Shown: positions 25,284-38,027, numbered from the stretch's first letter. The stretch is DNA of 64,000 nucleotides from Oxyruncus cristatus (GCA_013399855.1 VXAY01002875.1:554601-618600), one strand, 5' to 3'. Made by a program: numbers and translations. The notes: generated from the letters alone by a model not told the origin.

Positions 25284-28058
25284 CTTGAGAGAAGGAAATA
25301 AAAGCAAGAAGCCAGCCAGTTATGCCGTGACATTTATTCAAACACATTTTACTACAAAGAGTATTAAATTGCAGAGGGCAAAAATTAGAAGATAAACCAC
25401 ATATCCAGGAGAATGAAAATTTCCATGTGTCAAGCCAAAGGGGAATATTATAATTCCGTGTAAACATAAAAAGAATAGGGGCTATACATATAAAAATATA
25501 TATAAAAAATATATTAGAAGGCACTTATGGCTTAACATTGTTTCTAACTTTCCCCACAAGAAAACACATTGATGGCACACCACTATAATAGTACTTTTAA
25601 TAAGATGGACTGTTTCAAAAACAGCCCTCACACTTTCTGACAAATGTTGCAACCAAGTCCTTAAGGACATTAATCCTGCAGATCAGGTGTAAATGAGTAA
25701 ATACCAGCTGTATAACATAAATAACTGAACAATGTGAATGGTTTAGAAGAGTAAGTAGCTGCCCGTTTTCAGTGATTACTAATCACCTCATGCACTAAAT
25801 GAAGCATGAATCCTGAAGAAAATAGGATTTGAGAATGCAATTAAAGAATACACAGGACAATGAATATGTCAAGACTAAACTGAGGTTGAAGAGGCAACAT
25901 TAACTCTGGTATAACTTGACTGAATTACTGACTTTTCAGCCTCTAGAATTCTAATCTAATCTAACACGCTTGTAAAACAGCATGTTAAGGAAACAGGCCA
26001 TAATTCAACATGTTGGGTGAATGCAAGAAGTTTATAGTTTGCAGTAATCACAACCAAAGTCAACAGAAATTCAGGAAAGCATTAATTTACATGTTACCTC
26101 TACAAAACGTCTTCATCAAAAATATTATTTCAAAAAATTGTAAAAGGGATGTTTACCTGCTAAGTCAAATGAAATGAAGTTCAGTAGTAAGAGGGATTTC
26201 TGTCCTGAATAAAATGCTAACTCATAACAACTATTGCTACCTTTAATATGGTTAAACATGCATGCATGCATTTAGTATGTCCAAAAGCTAGACTGAAATG
26301 TAAAAAAAATTCTGTTTCTGACATTAAAACTGAGCTACATTGAAACAACAAATTTAAAGCTGCTAAGCTGAAAAAGAGATCATATCTTGTATAATGATTC
26401 ACTCTCTCTCTTACATAGTATAAGCCTAATGACAGGTTATATACATCAAGCTATAATGGCTCATCCTCACATTGACATGGAAGCAAGGAGGACAAAATTT
26501 TCAACACTTTCAAGGTTAGCTATGAACACCTTATTTAACTTCACAACAGACAAGAACAGAATATTTTGCCTTTTTTTTATTCTTGGACCTCCACTATGTT
26601 TGGAAATTAATGCAACAGAAATTTTTTATTAAACTTACAGAGGTTTAACAAACACTTCTAACACTAAACAACCTTTCTGCTAATGCAGAAGAGAAGGGAT
26701 AAGACAGTCTCGAAGATAGGCTTCTTACCACAGAGATACTACATCTCTGAGCAGAATCTGTCTCAGGTGAGAACAGATCTGTTTGACTACCTAAACATGT
26801 CTACCTAGCCAGGTAAAGATGAAGATATATTTCAGTTAGGCTCTTACACAAGCAAGCAAAATACCTGAAACATTCTTTCCTAAGCTGCTTTGAGGTAATG
26901 AGCATCTGACTTTCAGTAATGGCTGAAGCTCTAAAACAAGGGAGCTGAAAAAGAGGCAGGTTCTCCTAATTTCCATCTGTTAATTTTCTCACTTATTCAA
27001 ATAAAGATTGTCTTCAACGGTTTACTCTGCCCAGCTTTCACTGTTGAGATGAACAGCTATACTACAATTTACATAGTTCCCACAAAAAGAAAAAAATTAA
27101 GGAATTTGGAGGGTTACCTTACCTGTTACTGTAAAAATATAAGAAAGTTCTGACTGAAAATAAAAACCCATTATTGCAGCCACTTTACCAGCAATATCTG
27201 GAAGCCACTAAAACTGGCGGGGATAAGAAGTATTATCTTCTGACTCTTAACAATTAGAAAGAACATATTTCAGAAATGCATGGAAAAAAGAAGTAAAAAA
27301 TAGTGCTACACAGTACTGAGGATTAGCATTTACATTGCTTTGAAGATGAAAAATTGCATGCATGTATAGACTACTTGTGTTCCTCCAGGACAGTTTCCTA
27401 TTATTTGCTATGATTTGACATATTTTTTCAGCCCTTGATTATGCAAGATACCTAAAAATTAACTAAGAGAATCCTTAAAATGTTAACGTTCAATAATAGC
27501 ATCTAGTTCCAGCAGCAGTAGAAGCTACACCACAAAAACACAACAGTCAGCCTGGTAGATACAGAAATGAATGTTTAAGAGCCTCCACTTCATGGCCTGT
27601 ACTGCTGCAAGAATCAGATGGATAAACATGACCTGAACTGTGGGGGCCATTACATAAACAAAAAAAGGAGACCTAGAGTCAGTCTCCTGCAAGACATGCC
27701 CAGTCTTGGGGAACCGAGAATAATCCAGAAAGGTAGAAACTGGTGGCTGGAAAGTACTAGTGTAATAGCAGAGCTAAAAAGAACAGATTTGGAAAAATTA
27801 TAGACACTAGGATACAAATTTAGGTAAAAAAGGTTGTGTCAAGCAGGTTTCTTTGGGAAAAACCTGTTGACAATGTTAAAGTCACAGCAAGTGAGAAAAG
27901 TTACTTAAAGTTGTACAGGCTTGTATGAAGACATACATGAAGGGAAAGAAAAAGGAGTAACACTGCAGTCACCCAAGTGCAAAGTAAGTGCTTCAACGTA
28001 GTAGGACCGCAAAACATTTCAAAACAAATAACCAAAAATCCTAACAGGTCATACTTAC
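25284..28058 (-). other. REV3L: REV3L intron 2
   Basis: 2775 bases, GTAAGT to TCAAG. It contains a short CATG-type tract at 26257-26271; otherwise no recognisable feature. Confidence 0.92.
26257..26271. repeat. (CATG)n short tandem repeat
   Basis: CATGCATGCATGCAT, a self-complementary tetranucleotide tract in intron 2. Confidence 0.85.
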
Positions 28059-28248
28059 ATTCCAGATACTAACGACACTTTGAAAACATGCTGAACAGTA
28101 GAAGATGGATTGCCTAAAGCCACATTAAGTGCTCTGTCAATGCTGAACGCCACTTGACGAAGATGGTATTCTGGATGCTGTCCAAAACCATCATATGGTA
28201 CATAGAGGTAAGGAAAGATACCATGTAAGTGGAGACAAGTCTTCTGAC
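28059..28248 (-). CDS. REV3L: REV3L coding exon 2
   Basis: 190 bases, entering in phase 1 (G|GT completes a Gly codon) and leaving in phase 2 (AT|G completes a Met codon). The acceptor is TTTTATTTTCAG and the donor is GTAAGT. It encodes about 63 residues including QKTCLHLHGIFPYLYVPYDG and FSIDRALNVALGNPSS, ending VFKVSLVSGM. This is the start of the B-family polymerase N-terminal domain and is nearly identical to mammalian REV3L apart from a few substitutions in the middle (FGQHPEYHLRQV). It is the most upstream exon in the window; the codon before it must end in G, matching the known exon 1 ending in ...PAG. Confidence 0.97.
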
Positions 28249-29954
28249 CTGAAAATAAAAGGGTAAACATTTATTTTCTAATGACTACATCTTTTTCTTC
28301 TTTTAAGGAGTCACCAAATTTGAATTTTTTCATGGTGGTTTCAGGTTCTGCAGATAGGATAAATTTACGCAGCATACTTCAAAAGGTATCAATGTAGAAC
28401 AGTTCTCACATTTGATTAATTGACAAAAACAATAAAGAACAGATGTGGTTACACGGCATACACAGGATTACACCTGTGCAATAGCAGAATTCACTACTAA
28501 TTTTTTTCTTTTTTGTAGTAATAACACATTCCTAAGGATAATATTGCATACCGAGTCAGTGTTGGATAGTTAATGGTTTCTCAGCCTTTGTGAAAATTTT
28601 TCAGTATCAAAGTTCTTCCCATTCCTCACTGGGATGAGTACACAACCTCTTAGAAATTAAAAAGAACGTCCAGCGCACCTACGAGGCCATTTAATATTCT
28701 AGTTACTAAGGCATAAGTTGAGATGTGGAAAAAAACAGGTGATTTTCAACTTCTAAAATCTGTGGATCCCTGAGAGGTCTCTACTGTATATGCAGATCTT
28801 TAGACTTCTAGCACCACACTTTGTTCTCAGCATTAGCTTCCACAAGTCTGCAGTAACAGCAGAATGAAAGAACACACCATGAAAACCTTAGTGCCAGACC
28901 ATGCAGCCTGAGCTCCTCGATTGGACAAGGCAGTACAGTGATGCAGACTGGGATCTCCCAAACCTGCCACATCCTTTGTTATTGGAGGGGTGAGGGGAGG
29001 GCTAGTCACTGCAATGCATGTTCTCTGTTCTCGTAGCACAATACAACAGAGCACGCATTCACTACTGAAACAAACATGAGATCCTGCTCACCACCTTTCC
29101 AGTTCCAAAGATCATTCGTGACTTTTCACTGGCCAATGAAAAACTTTCACAGAAAAATACCATAAGCACATGTTGCTGATTAACCCATCACCACAATGAT
29201 AGGCAGCACACATCATTTTGCATTGTTTGGATGAACTCCCTGCACGAGCACAGCAAAACAGGCTGTGCTTTCATTAACCAGGAGATAAATGTTAAAAAGA
29301 GGCAGCACAACTTCATTGGTCCACAAGACCAATAAAAAGACTTCCAGAAGTCCACTGTTTCAAACTGAGATTATTGCTCAGCAGGTGAAAAAAAATGCTT
29401 AAAGGATGGTACTACAAGTCCATTTTCAATGGTGAATTTTATTCTTCTTGCAAGTCAACTCCATCAAGCCTCTTCATCAATGTTGAAATAAAATCAATAT
29501 AACCATTCATTATGTTGAGGTCATCATCTAGGAATTCTGCTCATGCCTTTAAAGTATCTCAGAAAAAGAAAATTCTTATTTATGTATCATGTTTTTCAAA
29601 CAATAGTACACTAAGAAAAAGGGGAAACTAAAGACAGAGATACTATGAACTAAAGGTTTGTTTGGGGTCTTTTTTTAATGGTAAAAAAATAAAGGACAGT
29701 AACAGCTTTATATCCTAAGAAACTTCTGCCCCCCTAAGGAGGAAAAAGTAATTTATTAGTAGCATGTGAACTGCAAGAGGACTGATTTGTGCAGTGGTAC
29801 CAAACCATTTATTTTCTGTACCAAGTCACTAACAAATCTGAGTGTTTACTCAGTGTTTGGTTGTATTTAAGATTGATTTTGAAATAAAGGCTTCCCCCAT
29901 CCAAATATAATTAACAGAAAATTAATAGTTGTTTAAAGTTCTACAGTCTCTCTA

Positions 29955-30072
29955 TTCAAGTTTGGTTGGTTTGTTTGTTTTTGGGAAGGGTTTGAGTATG
30001 GTGGATTTTTGTATTTTTGTTGCTGAGTTGGAAGGGGAGTGGTTGTTGGTAGTGGTGGGGGGTTTTTTTAAT
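29955..30072 (+). repeat. G/T-rich low-complexity tract
   Basis: Plus strand almost devoid of C, with many TTTG and GGTTG units and a run GGTAGTGGTGGGGGGTT. No element recognised; probably expanded simple sequence. Confidence 0.6.
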
Positions 30073-31683
30073 GTATCTCAGGATCAGACTCAGGGAGAAA
30101 TTCAAATTCATTCATATATATAATTTGTCTGAATGCCCACTGAAGCTTTTAGAAAACAAGTGAACAAACCAACTCACCCCAAGCTAAATCTGGTATCGGA
30201 GCTACAGACTATGAATTCTGGCAAATACAGAGGTCTATCCCCCCCATGAATTTTATAAATTCAGGTGTTTTCCATCTATGGTTTGTCAGTCAGAATCAGT
30301 TCTGCACTTACACTTCTTTTTGCACTAATAGCTATACAGTCCTGCTCTTTTTGATACTTTAAAAAGTACCTTTACCTTGATGGTTGCCCAAGTATTCTGA
30401 GTTATAGTTAATCTATGTCCCCCTAGAACACAAAATTGCAAAGCACCAGAATAAAAAGAACAGTGAGACAGTCTAAATTTACTATACTTAAATTCAGGTT
30501 CCTTTCAAGTTAAGCAGCTATTTAACAGTTCCTGCTGAACTGAAAATATCATTTTACTGTTGGAAAAAAAAAAAAAAGAACACATACGAAGAAAGTTTCC
30601 TTCTATTTCCTTCTGTCCCCTTCCCCTGCACTCACTCCCCTTTATGTGCAAAAAACCCATGAAAAACACACTATAGTTTAAAATTGAGCAAAGAGTCAAA
30701 TTACCACTTAGAGCCAGGGAAATCTTATAGAACATATACACTGAGCTGCTTTTCATTTTTGATTCTGCCAAGAAAGCAAACAAGTTACTGCTGACCTAAG
30801 ACTACTATGTCTGTTAAGTTACATGGGTTTACGCAGCTACTTTCTTTGATCCTTGATAGTATTGATTTATTTACCACGATTTTTGGTTATACTGCTGTTT
30901 TTACTTACACCCACACTACTCCAAGTCATACCCTGCTAGTATTAACAACAGTCATTTATTTCCATCATTTAAGTAAAAGCATCAAAGTGCACCAAGGAGA
31001 AAAAAGATCTATCCACTGAGGATTTCAGGCCACACACACCCACCAGTTTACATAAATTAAAAACTTGGCTTGGGAAAAGGTTGATGAGTTTTATGCTTTA
31101 AATATGTTACTCTTAAATTCCTGTTTCTTTTCAGAGATATAGAGAAGCAAATTTGTACCACTAGAACAGCACCAACTGCTACCATGCCCACTTACAGTAA
31201 CCAGCAGATGAACAGCCATAATAATAATGAATCAATACTTCAAAAACAATATAAATGCAATATTTTCATACATTATAGAAAGTGAGCCCACCCCCCAAAC
31301 ACATACTTACAAAAGCAAGTGGCATAAATATTACTAAAGTATTAAACTATAGTATTTCCTGGACTTGAAACCCGTAAGAGAGAGATTAAGAAAGACAGTT
31401 TGGTATTTTTCCTGGAAGATGATTGCCATATCTAGTACTATTAGGAGCACATACCAAGCATAATGCTTGAGTTACTCTATAATTTATAATATTACAGGAA
31501 AAATCTGTAGCAACCCTAAGATAGAAAACTTCAGTATTATCAGAAGAGAATTAAAACCAGTATGATAAAGGAATGCAAAGATGCTCAACAACTACTTAGT
31601 AAGACAGAGGAACTGATGTCTTCTGACCTCCAAAATGCTCAGCCACACAGGATGATTTGGTACAGATAAAACTGAGATGCAAT

Positions 31684-31855
31684 CTACACAGAATCACAGA
31701 ATGGTCGAGATTGGAAGGGACATCTGAAACTCATCTTGTCCAGCCCCTTGCCCAAGCTTATGAACACCTAATTTCACAGCACAATAAGCTAGAGAACCTA
31801 AGGATTATTATTCAAGTGTCCTCAGAGAAGTGCTTTTTCATCATTTGGAAACACT
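31684..31855 (-). mobile_element. CR1 LINE 3' end fragment
   Basis: Short minus-strand CR1 3' terminus. The plus strand reads CACAGAATCACAGAATGGTC then GATTGGAAGGGACATCTGAA and CATCTTGTCCAGCCCCTTGC, the usual inverse of a CR1 tail. It then degrades; the right boundary is approximate. Confidence 0.82.
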
Positions 31856-32224
31856 GACTTTGATTTTAACTTCTAAAAACTTCTTTCCACTGGGATCAAA
31901 TAGGACAAATTTCTGTACAAAAGAAAAATGTGAAAATTACTAATAAGGGAACTTACTGTATTCTCCAGTTCGGGAAGAAAGTCTGCAAACAAGACAGACA
32001 TGGAGCACTTCTCATCTCAGCTTAAACATGGAAATCTGTATATACATTCAAGGAGAAGATGGAAGTCCATCTATTCTAGATGGAATTCCACACACACGTG
32101 ACTACCTGTTGGCTCATCTTCCATCAAGTGGAGAGCTCCTGCAGACATTGTCTCCATTTATCTCCTCCAAAAGACTTCTCATGGGAGAATTGTCTGAACA
32201 AAGCATGTGGATCACAGAAGGCAA

Positions 32225-32400
32225 TCAGGTTGGTCAAGCATGATTTACCTTGAGGGAATCCATTCTGACTTCTCTATTATTTCTAAAAATGAATGAGAGT
32301 TTGTCCTACAGTTGTGATACAGTTGTACTAACTTCTCATAAATGACACTCAAAGCCATTTAGCTCCTATCCTGTAATTCTTAATTTAGCAACTGACTACA
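32225..32400 (-). mobile_element. Possible CR1-like fragment
   Basis: GGTTGGTCAAGCATGATTTA followed by GGGAATCCATTCTGACTTCT resembles a motif I recall from the 3' region of older avian CR1 copies in inverse orientation. No tail is preserved and the limits are vague. It could be a fragment of the same insertion as the copy at 31684 or unrelated sequence. Confidence 0.35.
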
Positions 32401-34296
32401 GAACCCTCACAAGCTAAACTTAATACTGGAAACATTTTGAATAGACATAATCTCCTTTAGTATTTAGAAAACAAAAACTAAATCTAGATTAATGAGACTT
32501 CAGAAAGCAGTTCAATGCTGGCCTACATGCTATATTTTGCTGTGATATTTCTGCTATAGAACAAGCTGATTCCATTGTAAGAAACTAAGCCATGGGGAAC
32601 AACTACATGGAATGCAATCCTATATGCAAATGAACAACCAGTATTGTTGAAGCTGTCCCTAAAACTGCTATTTTAATTGCTGAACTATGATCCATTTCTC
32701 CCAGACCATTGTAAAATACAATGGTGGGTGTGTGGGTGTGTGTTAAAATGGAGAATGCAGCAGCACTTAAAAGCAGGGCAAAAGCCCAAGATTTTAGGAA
32801 AATTGTGGCTGAGGATTAATAAAAAGATGCGTAAGATGGAAGACAAAGGGGTTTTATACATTTGCCATCCATTAGAAGTACTTTAAGCATAGTTTTGTGA
32901 AGTGGCAGGACTAATTAAACATGGGCAGTATTAGCAGAAGAATACACACAAACACATCAAGGGTGTCACTACAGGATGCAGAAAAGGCTAGGCAGTCATA
33001 AGGGATTTCCTTCCTTTAATGGCAACAGTAAAGCAAAACCATTAGAAAGAAAAAGACATGACACCACCATCCTAAAAAGATAATAGATATATTTTCAAGT
33101 AACTTTTGAACCATGTAGACTCAAAAATATTTGAGAAACGAACAGAGATGAGCAAACCAACAGTCCTGTTGGAAAAACAATTCTAAAATGAAAATTCATA
33201 AATGGGATAGACATTAGAATTCAATTCCATAATGTTTTCTTCACACAATAAAAGGTACCATGTCATAGGCGATCTCACCCTTTCTTCAGGAACAGGCTTC
33301 AGAGAGCAAAATCAAGTTGTAACAGCAGTACTTTACCTACCCTGCCAGCAAGATGCAAACATGAGCATCCTGTGCACAGTTTAGATGGTGCTTTAACTTT
33401 AATCTATGTCGCTCACTGGGGTGGACTGAGTACCACTCAGAACTGAGCTACTGAAAATAGAACTCGATTCCTTTACAGGGATAACGCAGCCTTTGAAACT
33501 ATTGTTACCATTCTTTCCCTCTGACACAAAGCAAATGAATCACATACATGGACAGGTACCAGTAAGGTAATGCTTTGATGAAGATAAATCCCTTTCCCAG
33601 CAAAACCTGGGAAGGTCTTTCTGTCTTACAACTCTTGCTATGTCATTCGAAAACATAAGAGTTTAATCTTTTAATGTTGAAGAATTCTTCAGCAGTATAT
33701 TATATTAATGTAACTTCTTCAGTGATTAAATGCAACTCTCAACCTTTTCCCAAAGTCCTGAATCAAGTCAGCTTTTTTCCAAGGGGTGAGAAGAAAGGGA
33801 AGACTATACACACTGTAGTCTTGGGTACTAGAGAATACTGGATGTCAGAGAAACAAGAGTAATGAAATAAGGTCTTGCAGCAGCAAGATAGTCTCAAAAC
33901 AAAATCAAGAGCAGAGCACAAACACTTTATTTCATATATAATATTAGATATTTGTGTCAAGGTTTTCAGTTTTTCCCTAGGATTGAGAAAACACATTTCA
34001 GTAACACTTGCAAATGAAACAAAAGGGTTTTTTCTTACATTTGTTGGAATCCAAATGGAGTGTTTAGTTATTTTTAATTCTTTATTCAGTAACTGTGCAT
34101 GTAATACCTCTACTCAGATGCAGATAAAAAAGGAAAAAAAGCTTATCCACTAGAAAAACGAGGGACTTTGACTCATTACAATTAGACTGTTCCTCATCCT
34201 TGATGCAGAGATCCTTAGAGAGGGAAAAAAGCTGAGTTTTCTGTCTGTAATTTAAAATCAGAAATCTGTGTAAAACTAGGTGTATATTGATGTAAT

Positions 34297-34326
34297 ATCT
34301 TGAACTATGGGGAGAAACAAAGATAA
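34297..34326. repeat. Left target-site duplication of RTE element
   Basis: 30 bases beginning ATCTTGAACT and ending AAAGATAA, identical to 35448-35477. Direct duplication flanking the RTE fragment marks it as one target-primed insertion. One or a few bases at the junction may be microhomology. Confidence 0.95.
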
Positions 34327-35447
34327 AGGCAGACCTTGATGAAGAAAACGGAATCTACATCCGATATCATACCGATGGAAGCCTATTCAACCTAAGGCAA
34401 CAGAAGGCCCACACCAAGACTCTCAATCATCTTGTCCGTGAGCTGCTTTTTGCTGACAATGCTGCCCTTGTTGCCAACACAGAAGCAGCTCTGCAGCGTT
34501 TAACATCCTGCTTTGCAGAGGCTGCTGAGCTTTTTGGGCTGGAAGTCAGCTTGAAGAAGACGGACACTTTCTACCAAAATGTACCTCAGGAAGTCTTCCA
34601 TTACCCCCATATCATCACTGGTGAATCAGAGCTCCAGTCAGTCCAGCAGTTCACTTATTTGGGATGCATCATCTCCTCGGACGGTAAAATTGACAAAGAG
34701 ATAGACAACAGGTTAGCAAAGGCATATAGAACTTCTGGAAAACTCCATAAAAGAGTTTGGTGTAACAAACACCTGAAGAAAAGCACAAAGATTAGTGTTT
34801 ACAGAGCTGTTGTTTTGTCTACTCTTTTGTATGGGTCTGAATCATGGGTCATCTACTGCCACCACTTGCGACTCAGAACACTTCCATCAGCATTGCCTCC
34901 GTACAATCCTAAACATCCACTGGACTGACAAAGTGACCAATGAGTCTGTTTTCGAACAGGCTGCGGTCACGAGTATTGAGGCCATGCTGCTGAGAACACA
35001 CCTGCGTTGGTCAGGGCACGTCTCCAGGATGGAGGACTGACGCCTCCCCAAGACTGTGCTCTATGGCAAACTCGCCACTGGCTGCCACAAGAGAGGAGCC
35101 CCGAAGAGGAGATACAAGGACTCCCTGAAACAACATCTCAGCCTCGGCCATATCGACCACCATCATTGGTCTACTTTGGTCTCCAATCAGGAGACATGGA
35201 GATGTACCATCTATAACGCTGCTGCTTCTTTTGGGAACACACACAGAATCATCTCTGAGGAGAAAAGACAACACAGAAAGAACGGAGTCTTGCTGATACT
35301 GCCTAAGGAGACTTTCTGCTGTGCCTTTTGCAACCGGACTTGTCTATCTCCCATTGGCCTTTTTAGCCATCAACGTGCTTGTAGCAAGCGTGGGTAGAGT
35401 CCTTCTCAAATCTTCGCTCGTGAAGCCTAGCCATGATGATGATGATG
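34327..35447 (+). mobile_element. 5'-truncated RTE-clade retrotransposon (AviRTE-like)
   Basis: 1121-bp 3' part of an RTE non-LTR retrotransposon, antisense to REV3L in intron 1. Its reading frames give reverse-transcriptase palm and thumb sequence (LVRELLFADNAALVANTEAA, FGLEVSLKKT, VQQFTYLGCIISSDGKIDKE, YRAVVLSTLLYGSESW), then HLRWSGHVSRMED and a C-terminal Cys/His finger (CAFCNRTCLSPIGLFSHQRA) ending at a stop at 35395-35397. It is dead: the catalytic FADD motif reads FADN (34449-34460), the frame shifts near 34860, and a stop lies at 35038. After the stop come only about 50 bases with a small hairpin and an ATG repeat tail. A perfect 30-bp target-site duplication flanks it. Family assignment rests on protein motifs and tail type; the AviRTE label is inference. 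Confidence 0.93.
35411..35447 (+). repeat. RTE 3' hairpin and (ATG)n tail
   Basis: CTTCGCTCGTGAAG at 35412-35425 can fold into a 5-bp stem with a 4-base loop, followed at once by five ATG units (35433-35447) that run into the right target-site duplication. RTE elements often end in short simple repeats instead of poly(A). Confidence 0.85.
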
Positions 35448-35477
35448 ATCTTGAACTATGGGGAGAAACAAAGATAA
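35448..35477. repeat. Right target-site duplication of RTE element
   Basis: 30 bases identical to 34297-34326, directly following the ATG tail. Confidence 0.95.
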
Positions 35478-37972
35478 GAGAAAAGCAGATTTCTGGGCAG
35501 TATCTAGATTCCAGCAAGAAGTCCTCAAGCTTCCTGGAATTCATTATCTTCAAAAGACAAACTCCTCTCAGGTTCTCTAGCAAAAATGTCAGGTCCCAAG
35601 GTCTAGATGCCTGAGAACCTCGGAATAGGTGTTTCTACTGCTCCAAGGTTTAAAGGTAATAGCTTAGGTAACACTTATGTAAACATTTGAAACACCGATT
35701 TTTACAGTGGGTGTTACTGTTGATGGAAAATATCAATTGTAAGTTCTAAAAGCAAGGCTGCTATCTTTGTCTTACTGAGCATATTTAACGTATGCTTTTT
35801 ATTCTAATATGTAAGAGGGGCTCTGTTATTTCTTTCCACATAAATAACAAGCAAACCCCAAGGAAAAGCATAAAAATTGAAACAGGTTACTCAGTGAAGA
35901 TATTCTGATGATCTTCACAAAATTACCTCCTCCTGCCTTGAATTGGGAAGGATGGACCTTTTTGTTTTGTAATGTCACACCGGGAATTCAACCTCAGAAG
36001 TACTACTGATGAATCTAAGCATATATAGGATGCAAAGATACATTATCAGAAAGCAACAGCTATTACCTCCTGTTATCCCCAAGCAAAAATAACTGAAATA
36101 TAACTCATGAAATTTATTCTTACACGGTACAACTAGAACCAGGAAAGTCCAGAGATGCAGAAGATAATTTAAAAGTACAAGTCTCCAGAAATAACAGAGA
36201 CCAAAGAAGCTAAGCACCTCAAAGAGCAAGGATGAGCTATGTACAAACCATTCTTCACTAGCTGATGACTTGTAAGTTGCAAGAAATAGCAACAACATTT
36301 CCTTAAGACATGAAAGGCAAGGTTAGGTATTCGCTTATTAAGCGCCGATCTCTAAAATGAACCACATACAAAATATTTTTCTTGCTTCTGCTATTGACAG
36401 ATTGCTCATATAAGCAGCTGGACAGTATCAGGATCTATTTCTAAAATGAGTGTCAAAAAATCACTACGAAGCCAGCTAAAATGAACTAAAAGACACAAAG
36501 GAGGCAAATGCAGCTGGCCCGAGCTACAGATTCTAGTAATCATACTGGGCTTCTGGCATTCACAGGCTGGCAACACAGCCAAGCTGCTATTCCGGTAAGA
36601 AAAGCAACCACATAAAAGCAACAGAGACGGAGTATGTTTGACCACACTGACCGGAGCACAGCAGAATAGAAAAGAATGTATTTACTAGTCCCAGATAAAT
36701 TAATGAGGTGTACTTTACCACATCCTGTAAAAGATGAAAAAACAAGTCAGCAGTAAAGAGGGGGAGCAGAGTAGTCAGACAACATTTGGTTTCCATTTCC
36801 CTCAACTCCATTTCATTAAAGACTGATACTGCTACACAAGTTCTGTTACCTATCTTACTGGTCTTTCTTGATGCAAGTAACACAAGCCACACGTAAATGG
36901 GAAATGGTGACAAGATATTCAAAGAAGAAAAGGTTTTGGTGGTTGGCAACTGAACTTGAACTTTCACCTCTGTATGAGGCTCATCTGCCCGTTTAAATAC
37001 TGTGATGTGTGTGCATTGTTCCAGCCACAATTTGTCTCTTCCTGTGTCAGACAAAACCAACTGAAACATTTTTGTTCAACAGGTGTTTTCCTGTCAGCTA
37101 CACAGCTAGTTAGAGAAAAAGCACCATAAATTATTGCCAAAAATGATTTGTTACTCTAAACTGCAGGCAAAAAAACCCTGACCTCATGGTAAGGTTAACA
37201 ATGTTTTTCATCAGTATTATCTTTCATAGACACTTTTCAGAAACATTCGCTATTTATAAATTCCTGAACAACACCAAGCTCATGTAATCACCCCAAAATT
37301 ACATGCTCTAGAGTGAGCACACTCTCATGAGTCAGATTAGTTAATGTTAAAAAGTAAATGACACCACATTGTTTGTTTTCCTCTGTTCTTCAAACAGCAC
37401 TAATTCTGTGAATATTTCTCTGAATTTTTCTTTACTTTTGTTTTTGCATTAAGATCTCCCACTTGTTGGTAAATGTCATTTCAGCCTACTCCTCTAGCTG
37501 ATGAAAGGTAGAAGATGTGCTCCACAAACATGAGCACTGCTGTTAGGCTACCCGTAAGCAAATTGCAACACTTGGTACTCCTTATCACACACCCCCTTTT
37601 ATTTCATTACAGAAGTTCTTACCATCTTTTGTTTATTCTAGGTTTATAATTTTTGGACAAGTAGCAACTTACTTACGAAGTACTTCCTTACTGTAGACAC
37701 CTTTTAAATTTCTGTATAAGCTTTTGAAATGACTACATGGTGTGTGACAGCAATAGCAGGAGACAGAATCTCATGACCCAGAAAATAAGCTGTGTTCTTA
37801 ATATCTTACTAACTCTGTGTTCAAGGTTTATGTGGCAAGTGGTTGGCAGAGGGGGGGCTGCTGTGGGAAGAAGCCAGAGGCTGCTCTGTATGGGACACAG
37901 CCAGCTCCAACAAACACATTGCAGAGAACAGCTGGCTTCTTCAGCCAAGCTGGGGACACTTCTGGGAAAACA

Positions 37973-37980
37973 TATTTAAG
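37973..37980 (+). promoter_or_regulatory. LTR TATA-like box
   Basis: TATTTAAG in a CATATTTAAGAAA context, at the position equivalent to TATTTAAG in the inverse LTR copy (50383-50390). It would direct transcription on the plus strand, antisense to REV3L. Activity is unknown. Confidence 0.6.
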
Positions 37981-38027
37981 AAAAAGAACACCAAAGTAAG
38001 AGAAAAGTGGAGGAGGAAGATGGAACA

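Larger units (their letters stand above)
1..28248 (-). other. REV3L: REV3L gene, partial (coding exons 2-12 of DNA polymerase zeta catalytic subunit)
   Basis: REV3L is the B-family catalytic subunit of polymerase zeta. With REV7 and the POLD2/POLD3 accessory subunits it extends DNA past lesions in the nucleus. Eleven exons on the minus strand read collinearly with the vertebrate REV3L N terminus, with stretches such as GIFPYLYVPYDG, ALNVALGNPSS, GVEPQSTCELEVDAVAAD, LQAIWEDEKQRRR, EALINEEAIL, NSDDEENEPQ and SIPQLDGTADEN. All introns are GT..AG, all junction phases agree, and no internal stop occurs across 1464 coding bases. The set covers about residues 47-534: most of the N-terminal domain and the beginning of the low-complexity insert. 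Missing from the window are exon 1 (expected above 64000) and everything after exon 12 (expected below 1), including the REV7-binding and catalytic motifs. Exon numbers count the start-codon exon as 1. Identity is recognised from family knowledge; the boundaries are read directly. Confidence 0.97.

Noticed and set aside
34551..35397. RT-like reading frames as a host gene
   Set aside because: Frameshifted, stop-interrupted fragment flanked by a target-site duplication: a retrotransposon copy, not a domesticated gene.
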